From JAGWFU01 sp035534575 (lineage in GTDB: Archaea; Micrarchaeota; Micrarchaeia; Micrarchaeales; Micrarchaeaceae), in NCBI GenBank assembly GCA_035534575.1, contig DATLRT010000011.1, positions 1-9,933 on the forward strand: 9,933 bases of DNA, given 5' to 3'. Position 1 is the stretch's first letter, and every line of letters starts with the position of its first letter. A program made the position numbers and the translations under genes. Of the stretch, positions 1 to 4,454 are shown piece after piece. The notes under the pieces are model-generated. The model ran no database searches, had not been told where the DNA came from, and saw only the letters and a list, made by a program, of their open reading frames with translations.

Positions 1-94
1 AGTCTGGTCTGGCAAGGTCAAGCCACGGAAAAATGCGCAGGACTTAAGATCCTGTGGTCTAGCACCTTCGAGAGTTCAAATCTCTCCCCCTGCA
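1..94 (+). tRNA. tRNA-Leu (anticodon TAA), 5' end outside window
   Basis: The anticodon stem is perfect: CAGGA (38-42) pairs with TCCTG (50-54) around the loop CTTAAGA (43-49), placing TAA at 45-47, which reads leucine UUA codons. A class II variable arm follows (55-69) with GGT (56-58) pairing with ACC (64-66). The T arm is GAGAG (70-74), TTCAAAT (75-81), CTCTC (82-86). The acceptor 3' strand is CCCCTGC (87-93) with discriminator A94. CCA is not encoded. About 13 bases of the gene are missing at the left edge; they should include GCAGGGG for the acceptor stem and a D-stem strand ending GCA to pair with TGC (34-36). The part between the D-loop GG (6-7) and the D-stem 3' strand is about 23 bases too long for a mature tRNA, see the separate intron entry. 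Identity is secure; the exact 5' structure is inferred. Confidence 0.93.
9..31 (+). other. Candidate 23-base intron in the D-loop of tRNA-Leu
   Basis: Positions 3-6 (TCTG) can pair with 26-29 (CGGA, one G-T wobble) and 10-13 (TGGC) with 22-25 (GCCA), leaving a three-base bulge GTC at 7-9 and an AAA bulge at 30-32. That is the bulge, four-base-pair helix, bulge arrangement cut by the archaeal tRNA splicing endonuclease. Cutting after the second base of each bulge removes 9-31 and joins the D-loop as AGTCTGGT-AA before TGCG, a normal-sized D-loop ahead of the anticodon stem. The outer helix is not tight (A1 G2 intervene before the expected D-stem), so this would be a relaxed form of the motif. 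The alternative is an unusually long D-loop retained in the mature tRNA. Confidence 0.62.
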
Positions 95-96
95 CA

Positions 97-105
97 TTTC
101 TTTTT
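97..105 (+). terminator. T-rich termination signal after tRNA-Leu
   Basis: The run TTTCTTTTT begins three bases after the discriminator base. Archaeal RNA polymerase stops readily at short T-runs, and this is the only such run near the tRNA 3' end. No hairpin precedes it apart from the tRNA itself. Confidence 0.5.
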
Positions 106-131
106 GTTCGCCGATAGTCAAACTGCACAAA

Positions 132-803
132 ATGCTTAAAAACGGGCAGCTTCACTACCCTAACGTGTCAATAACAGACTTCATGGATACGCGAGAGACA
201 AGACAGACGCGCACCGAGATAAAGGGGCATATGTCCAAGATGGTCGCCTCCGCAGAAGAGATCCTCTGTAGGGTCACTGAAGCTGAAGAGAGGAGGGAGC
301 CCCAGGCAAGCACGCTGAAGCATCCGCTCGTAGCGGCGCTGAACATACAGATGATTAGGGGCACACTTAGCATCTATCTCAAGATAGAAGCCGAACTGCC
401 TGAAAAGCACCACAAGGGCATGAAGGCGGAAGTGGACAGGCGGGTCGCTGATATCTACAAGCAGTACGCAAAGGTCATCGGCTACCGTACCATACAGGTA
501 ACGATGGAAGAGCTGCTCAGGAACGGCTTCTTCGACAGGCAGAGCATGCAGATGTCGAGCGCCAGCCACAGGCTGCGGTATGCCTCCCCCGAGGTGGCGG
601 GCAGCGGCATGGCTAAGGGGAACCTGAATGTGCTGGAGAACGGCATAACGAGGGCCGAGGAGATAACCAAGAAGATATGCAACAAGGCGCTGCCGGGGCT
701 GGACAGGGTAAAGGTCTACGTTCTGGTCACCAACGACGAGGCGTCAAGGCAGTTCCTTAGGGCCGACCACCTACACAAATTCGAGGCTCCCACCGGCAAG
801 TGA
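132..803 (+). CDS. Conserved-looking hypothetical protein, 223 aa
   Basis: I do not recognise this protein. It is predicted to be soluble and largely helical, rich in Arg, Lys and Glu, with no signal peptide, no membrane segment and no metal-binding cysteine pattern. Residues about 24-130 look like helical segments rich in charged residues; 175-205 (ITKKICNK, then VKVYVLVTND) suggest a helix and a beta strand. Codon use (AGG, ATA, AAG and GAG frequent) matches the neighbouring core genes, which supports a real gene. The start is uncertain: ATG 132 is the outer limit and has no Shine-Dalgarno match; ATG 183 fits the TATA-like site at 135-142; ATG 231 is preceded by AAAGGGGCAT. It sits alone between the tRNA and the promoter of the reductase gene, so its context gives no functional clue. 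Confidence 0.7.
   Translation: MLKNGQLHYPNVSITDFMDTRETRQTRTEIKGHMSKMVASAEEILCRVTEAEERREPQASTLKHPLVAALNIQMIRGTLSIYLKIEAELPEKHHKGMKAEVDRRVADIYKQYAKVIGYRTIQVTMEELLRNGFFDRQSMQMSSASHRLRYASPEVAGSGMAKGNLNVLENGITRAEEITKKICNKALPGLDRVKVYVLVTNDEASRQFLRADHLHKFEAPTGK
135..142 (+). promoter_or_regulatory. Possible TATA box for the gene downstream of tRNA-Leu
   Basis: CTTAAAAA lies inside the longest reading frame, three bases after its first ATG. If it is the TATA box, transcription would begin near 165 and the first usable ATG would be at 183, giving a protein 17 residues shorter. The sequence is A+T-rich in an otherwise balanced region, but it is a single weak match. Confidence 0.3.
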
Positions 804-816
804 CAAAAATTTACGC

Positions 817-834
817 CCTTATACGCCCATAAGG
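817..834. repeat. Short inverted repeat upstream of the reductase promoter
   Basis: CCTTAT (817-822) and ATAAGG (829-834) form a six-base-pair stem with a six-base loop, and TACGCCC occurs twice (812-818 and 822-828). It lies between the stop codon at 803 and the TATA box at 841. It could be a transcription stop for the upstream gene or a regulator site for the downstream one; it is short enough to be chance. Confidence 0.25.
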
Positions 835-840
835 CATAAT

Positions 841-848
841 TTTAAATA
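841..848 (+). promoter_or_regulatory. TATA box for the geranylgeranyl reductase-rpoK unit
   Basis: TTTAAATA is a good archaeal TATA match in an A+T-rich 37-base stretch. Transcription would start about 26 bases downstream, near 870. That is almost on ATG 868, so either translation is leaderless from 868 or there is a leader of about 43 bases to ATG 913. Confidence 0.6.
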
Positions 849-902
849 GGGCGGTAATGCAACTACTATGTCAGCAATCCAGTCATTGCTATATCCTAGT
901 TC

Positions 903-906
903 GGTG
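903..906 (+). promoter_or_regulatory. Ribosome binding site choosing ATG 913
   Basis: GGTG lies six bases before ATG 913. The same core appears five bases before the starts at 4455 and 7868, so it seems to be the usual Shine-Dalgarno form here. It argues for 913 over the in-frame ATG at 868. Confidence 0.5.
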
Positions 907-912
907 TGTCCT

Positions 913-2352
913 ATGGAAGAAAAATATGATGTTATAGTAGCCGGCGCAGGCTTATCCGGTTCCCTAGCGGCTGCGGTCGCGGCAAAGTCAGGCCTCAAGG
1001 TGCTTCTCCTTGACAGGAACAAGCCCGACGTAGTGGGGAAGAAGACAAACTGGGGCTGGGTATGCGGCGACGCAGTAGCCAACGACCACCTCAAGCTCAT
1101 ACACGAGAAGCTGGGCATGAAGTTCAGCCATCCCGAGCTCGACCTGAAGGTCGAGGGTGTAGTGGCGATATCGCCCAACATGGAGCACAAGTACAGGTTC
1201 GACGGAGAGGGATACGTGCTCGACAGGCCCAAGTTTGAGGCAAAGCTGCTCGACATGGCGATAAAGAACGGCGCTCATTACGTCTCCGAGTTCCAGGTGG
1301 AGGCCCCCGTCATCGAGAACAATTTCATAACGGGAATAGTCGGAAAGGACGCTGAGAAGCAGCATAAGGAGTACAAGGCAAAGATTACGATTGACGCTCT
1401 GGGCATAGCGACCTCGATAAGGAGGAAGCTTCCGGAGAACCCTTATGTGGACAGGGAGGTCGACATAAACGACGTGGAGTCGACGGGAAGGTACATCTAC
1501 TCGTTCGACCTTGACCACGAGGACATAAACTACTACGACCCGAAGAACGCGCTCATACACCTGAACCAGAACATATCCCCGGGCGGATATGGGTGGGTGT
1601 TCCCGAAGAGCCAGAACAGGGTCAACATAGGCATAGGCGTTCAGAAGAGGAGCCTTGACCTTCACAACCAGAGGCTGGGCGCAAAGGACACTCTGCACTC
1701 ATTGATGGACGATTACGTAAAGAGCATACCGGTGCTGAAGAACCTGAAGCTCGACATGCAGGACAACAACGGCAAGGGCTACTGGTCTGTCGCCGTAAGG
1801 AGGCAGCTCGAAAGCTTGGTCTTCAACGGATACATGGGCGCAGGGGACAGCATGGCAATGCCCAATCCGATTAGCGCTGGAGGCATAGGCCCGGCACTGG
1901 TAGCAGGAATACTATCTGGAGAGCAGGCGGTGAAGTCGATACAGAACGGCGATGTCAGCATCAACGGGCTGTGGGGCTACAACCTCGCGTTCAACGAGAA
2001 CTACGGGAAGAAGACCGCGGGGCTTGAGATATTCAGGGTATACCTGCAGTCGCTCAACAACGAGCTGATAAACTACGGAATGAAGATGTTCCTGACGGCG
2101 GACGAGGCTAACGACCTCAGCTATGGAAGGATTCCGGAGCTCAAGCTCGCGACGAAGTTCAAGCTGATACTCCAGGGCGCGCAGAACATAAACGCCTTTG
2201 CAAATCTTGTCTACGTGGTCAAGAAGATGAAGGAGCTCAACGAGCTCTATGAAAGGTACCCCAAGTCTACGGAGGGCTTCATAGAGTGGAGGAGGAAGGT
2301 AGAGGAGACGGTTACCGAGGCCAAGTCAAGGTACCCGCCAAACCCACTGTAA
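913..2352 (+). CDS. Geranylgeranyl reductase family flavoprotein (archaeal lipid saturation)
   Basis: This FAD-dependent oxidoreductase of the geranylgeranyl reductase family probably reduces the double bonds of geranylgeranyl chains in archaeal ether lipids, at the membrane surface. The N-terminal dinucleotide-binding fold shows VIVAGAGLSG (GxGxxG, residues 11-16) and ends in an acidic residue after the second strand (LLLDR). Cys51 in WVCGD matches the conserved Cys-Gly near the flavin in this family. GGYGWVFPK (about 224-232) is the family's substrate-side motif, and GAGDSMAMPNPISAGGIG (from about 309) is the second FAD-binding motif with its Gly-Asp. The 479-residue length exceeds the roughly 400 usual for archaeal members; the extra is a C-terminal helical tail. 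Start 913 gives the family-like MEEKYDV; ATG 868 would add 15 residues of unlike character. rpoK begins eight bases after the stop, so the two are probably co-transcribed. Lipid versus another polyprenyl substrate cannot be told from sequence alone. Confidence 0.9.
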   Translation: MEEKYDVIVAGAGLSGSLAAAVAAKSGLKVLLLDRNKPDVVGKKTNWGWVCGDAVANDHLKLIHEKLGMKFSHPELDLKVEGVVAISPNMEHKYRFDGEGYVLDRPKFEAKLLDMAIKNGAHYVSEFQVEAPVIENNFITGIVGKDAEKQHKEYKAKITIDALGIATSIRRKLPENPYVDREVDINDVESTGRYIYSFDLDHEDINYYDPKNALIHLNQNISPGGYGWVFPKSQNRVNIGIGVQKRSLDLHNQRLGAKDTLHSLMDDYVKSIPVLKNLKLDMQDNNGKGYWSVAVRRQLESLVFNGYMGAGDSMAMPNPISAGGIGPALVAGILSGEQAVKSIQNGDVSINGLWGYNLAFNENYGKKTAGLEIFRVYLQSLNNELINYGMKMFLTADEANDLSYGRIPELKLATKFKLILQGAQNINAFANLVYVVKKMKELNELYERYPKSTEGFIEWRRKVEETVTEAKSRYPPNPL

Positions 2353-2357
2353 GTGAT
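2352..2357 (+). promoter_or_regulatory. Ribosome binding site for rpoK
   Basis: AAGTGA within AAGTGATTCC resembles the middle of the Shine-Dalgarno consensus GGAGGTGATCC and lies three bases before ATG 2361. It overlaps the last base of the reductase stop codon, suggesting coupled translation. Confidence 0.5.
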
Positions 2358-2360
2358 TCC

Positions 2361-2540
2361 ATGGCAGCAACAATACAATACACAAGGTTCGAGAAGTCAA
2401 GGATAATCGGCGCAAGGGCGCTGCAGCTCGCATATGGCGCACCTCCGCTCGTCAAGGTTCCCGAGCACATGATAAACCCTCTCGACCTTGCAGAGCTGGA
2501 GTTCGCCAAGGGCGTAATCCCGATCACGATACTCAAGTGA
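2361..2540 (+). CDS. rpoK: DNA-directed RNA polymerase subunit K (Rpb6/omega homologue)
   Basis: This 59-residue protein is the archaeal counterpart of Rpb6 and bacterial omega, which clamps and stabilises the largest polymerase subunit. The family signature is clear: TRFEKSRIIGARALQLAYGAPPLVKV (about residues 7-32) followed by PLDLAELEFAKGVIPITILK at the C-terminus. It has the short archaeal form, without the acidic N-terminal tail of eukaryotic Rpb6. ATG 2361 is chosen because the signature starts just after it and GTGATTCC lies directly upstream; an earlier in-frame ATG at 2286 would lie inside the reductase gene and add an unrelated tail. It follows the reductase by eight bases and overlaps the end of the opposing phosphoesterase gene by eight. 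Its usual archaeal companions (rpoN, enolase, ribosomal proteins) are absent here. Confidence 0.93.
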   Translation: MAATIQYTRFEKSRIIGARALQLAYGAPPLVKVPEHMINPLDLAELEFAKGVIPITILK

Positions 2541-2547
2541 TATTGAG
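2532..2547. repeat. Short hairpin spanning the overlapping convergent stops
   Basis: CTCAA (2532-2536) and TTGAG (2543-2547) form a five-base-pair stem with loop GTGATA. It covers the stop codons of both rpoK and the opposing phosphoesterase gene and could help stop transcription from both sides. There is no T-run, and five base pairs is weak. Confidence 0.25.
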
Positions 2548-3285
2548 CAGCTTAAGGTCTATGGCCTCCCCGAGGAGGCTGTAGATATCTGTTTTTCTCG
2601 CACTGAAAAGACCGCTCCTCAGCATCGGGCTTATCGTGCTCTTCAGGCCCTTTGTCACCGATGTCCCCATGATGAGGTCGTTGAAGGCCGGCATCATCAC
2701 CAGCTTCATCTTCTTGTTGTGGTTCTCGTAAAGCGCGCCAGCCTTCTTCTTGTTAGGCTCTGAGACCAACCAAACCTTCTGCTCGTAAAATGTTCCAACG
2801 CTATCGCGCATCCTGACGCATGCGTGGCTGTGCGCAGTCACAAGGTAATCGGCATCCATCTCCTTCTGTGTCGGATTCTTGTTGCCGTGGGAGAAAGAGA
2901 TTCCGTCAATGGAAAGCTCGTCGCGCACGTCGCAGCTGACTATCTCGCGCAGGTGCGCATCGTGATTTCCAGCAACAACCACCACATCCAGCCTTGCGAG
3001 CGAGTCGAAGAAGGATGATATCTCGCGCGACTCATACCGCTCCGGATAGAGTATGCTGTGCTTGACATCGCCTATTATCACGACGCTCTTTGCGCCGAAC
3101 TCCTCCGCAATGCCGAGCATTCTCTTTGACATGCGCCCCGCCATCTTTGTGACATGAATCCCTCTTGCCTGCAGCTCTCTCTCCATACCTATGTGGAGGT
3201 CGCCGACCACCAGATGCGGGCTTCCGCCGGCTTCTGCTATCAGTGCGGGCTCCCCGTATACAAATTTTATCCTCTTGCCCTCCAA
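2533..3285 (-). CDS. SbcD/Mre11-related archaeal metallophosphoesterase
   Basis: This is a calcineurin-like phosphoesterase of the archaeal SbcD/Mre11-related group (TIGR00024 type), probably hydrolysing phosphodiester or phosphomonoester bonds with two metal ions; the natural substrate is unknown. All metal-binding motifs are present, counted from the TTG start: GDLHIG (Asp29, His31), GDVKH (Asp73), GNHD (Asn107, His108), FSHGN (His133) and AHSHA (His152, His154). At 250 residues it has the usual length. No nuclease capping domain or Rad50 partner is visible, so it is not a standard Mre11. The frame stays open to an ATG at 3384, but that would run through the divergent promoter and into the protease gene. 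TTG 3285 gives a family-like N-terminus and lies about 11 bases after the transcription start predicted from the minus-strand TATA box; GTG 3315 is the alternative. Its 3' end overlaps rpoK by eight bases. Confidence 0.88.
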   Translation of the reverse strand: MEGKRIKFVYGEPALIAEAGGSPHLVVGDLHIGMERELQARGIHVTKMAGRMSKRMLGIAEEFGAKSVVIIGDVKHSILYPERYESREISSFFDSLARLDVVVVAGNHDAHLREIVSCDVRDELSIDGISFSHGNKNPTQKEMDADYLVTAHSHACVRMRDSVGTFYEQKVWLVSEPNKKKAGALYENHNKKMKLVMMPAFNDLIMGTSVTKGLKSTISPMLRSGLFSARKTDIYSLLGEAIDLKLLNIT

Positions 3286-3297
3286 GACATCAGCACA

Positions 3298-3306
3298 TTT
3301 TATAAT
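3298..3306 (+). promoter_or_regulatory. TATA box for the site-2 protease gene
   Basis: TTTTATAAT is centred at 3302. Twenty-six bases downstream is 3328, the first base of the proposed GTG start, so the mRNA would be leaderless. Its spacing to GTG 3328 is a main reason for that start choice. Confidence 0.6.
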
Positions 3307-3316
3307 GCATCCCACA

Positions 3317-3327
3317 CTTATAATATT
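3317..3327 (-). promoter_or_regulatory. TATA box for the metallophosphoesterase gene
   Basis: Read on the minus strand this is AATATTATAAG, centred near 3322. It predicts a start of transcription near 3296, just ahead of TTG 3285. It lies downstream of the protease TATA box, so the two promoters overlap instead of sitting back to back. Confidence 0.5.
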
Positions 3328-4428
3328 GTGGCCGATTATTCTCCGTACATAGGCAGCATAGACGGCATAAAGATACAGCTGCACTGGTCTTTCGTGCTCC
3401 TTCTCGCCATAATTCTTGTGCTCTCAATTCAGACACCTTTCCTCGCCGTGATATGGATTCTACTGTTTGCATGCGTGCTCGTTCACGAGCTCACGCACTC
3501 CATAACATCGAAGAGGAACAAGATTGCGGTCAAGAAGATAGTGCTCTACCCGTTCGGCGGAGGCTCAATCATAGACTTTGAGAACGTGACCCCGGAGGTC
3601 GAATTCAGAATATCGATAGTCGGCCCAATAGCCAGCCTGGTGTTGGCGGGCGTGTTCGGGCTGGCAGTCATATTCACGCCCGGAGGCTTCATACACTACA
3701 CATTCCAGATACTTTTCATACTCAACCTCCTTCTCGGAGTGTTCAACATACTGCCATGGTTCCCACTTGACGGCGGAAGGGCGCTTAGAAGCTACCTCCA
3801 AGAGAGGATGAATCCGTTCAGGGCCACAACCACCGCGGTCAGGATAAGCAACGCCATAACCGGCATATTCATTGTCGCCACCGTCATATATGCGGTACTG
3901 ATTCACGGATATACTCTCGCCTATAGGGAATTCATAATCCTGTGGGACGTGATCATCGCCCTCTTCATATATACTGGAGCCAAGCAGGAGCTCAGGGCCG
4001 CCTACATAAGAGAGAACATCAAGGGGCTCAAGGTATCTGACGTTATAAGCAGAACCTACACGATGGCACGACGCGATACCACAATAGAGAAGCTGTACAA
4101 GATGGTGCTCAAGGCCAACGCCCACATAATCATCTACAAGGAGGGTCCAGCAATGAAGGCGCTCTCGGAGGCATCAATAGACCAGATTTACAAGCGCGGC
4201 AAGCCCTCTCACCCAATAGGCAAGTTTGGCGTCGAGATACCAAAGGTCGAGTATGGCATGGACCTCTACAAGGCGATCGAGCGGATGAGGACCTACAATG
4301 TTGGGGTCGCCGCGGTGATGAAGGGCGGAAAGGTTGTTGGCGTGCTGCTGGCTCCACATATAGAATCCGTTGTAGCCCTCCACATATCGAGGCACAAGGC
4401 CAGGCAAACTAATAAAAACCGTAGCTGA
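3328..4428 (+). CDS. Site-2-protease-type membrane metalloprotease (M50) with CBS domain pair
   Basis: This intramembrane zinc protease of the M50 family cuts membrane-anchored substrates, which in other organisms are often regulators or signal-peptide remnants. From the GTG start it has 366 residues. LVHELTHS carries the zinc-binding HExxH (His53, Glu54, His57) in a membrane segment, and FNILPWFPLDGGR (139-151) supplies the second motif with the zinc-binding Asp. Hydrophobic segments at about 18-34, 39-58, 93-116, 123-145, 173-195 and 203-218 give six likely membrane passes. Residues about 235-350 form a CBS pair, beginning VSDVIS and ending in a GKVVGVLL strand, a common soluble addition that may sense adenine nucleotides. 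An ATG at 3154 is in frame, but the first 58 residues would be antisense to the phosphoesterase gene and do not look protein-like. GTG 3328 gives the usual short lead (YIGSIDGIKIQLHW) and fits the TATA spacing. The substrate is unknown. Confidence 0.9.
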   Translation: MADYSPYIGSIDGIKIQLHWSFVLLLAIILVLSIQTPFLAVIWILLFACVLVHELTHSITSKRNKIAVKKIVLYPFGGGSIIDFENVTPEVEFRISIVGPIASLVLAGVFGLAVIFTPGGFIHYTFQILFILNLLLGVFNILPWFPLDGGRALRSYLQERMNPFRATTTAVRISNAITGIFIVATVIYAVLIHGYTLAYREFIILWDVIIALFIYTGAKQELRAAYIRENIKGLKVSDVISRTYTMARRDTTIEKLYKMVLKANAHIIIYKEGPAMKALSEASIDQIYKRGKPSHPIGKFGVEIPKVEYGMDLYKAIERMRTYNVGVAAVMKGGKVVGVLLAPHIESVVALHISRHKARQTNKNRS

Positions 4429-4445
4429 CAATCCCTATCGGCGAC

Positions 4446-4449
4446 GGTG
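4446..4449 (+). promoter_or_regulatory. Ribosome binding site for the SMC gene
   Basis: GGTG lies five bases before ATG 4455. A weak A+T-rich site CTAATAAAAA (about 4409-4418), inside the end of the protease gene, could be a TATA box giving a start near 4440, so SMC may have its own promoter as well as read-through from the protease gene. Confidence 0.45.
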
Positions 4450-4454
4450 TACAA

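Noticed and set aside
988..1698. Long minus-strand open frame of 236 codons opposite the reductase gene.
   Set aside because: It is the antisense shadow of a gene rich in G+C at third positions, low in complexity (Val, Leu, Tyr and Arg), with no promoter or family match.
2286..2360. Earlier ATG at 2286 for rpoK.
   Set aside because: It lies inside the reductase gene in another frame and adds 25 residues with no match to the RpoK family; ATG 2361 has a ribosome binding site and gives the normal length.
3154..3327. In-frame ATG at 3154 extending the protease by 58 residues.
   Set aside because: The extension is antisense to the phosphoesterase coding sequence, includes its promoter, and its translation is unlike known protease N-termini. 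GTG 3328 fits family length and TATA spacing.
3286..3384. Upstream extension of the phosphoesterase to ATG 3384.
   Set aside because: It would run through the divergent promoter and overlap the protease coding start; its translation (rich in Tyr, Ile and Val) looks like antisense of the protease.
4129..4431. Opposite-strand frames at the end of the protease gene.
   Set aside because: They mirror the CBS-domain coding sequence and lack ribosome binding sites or recognisable motifs.
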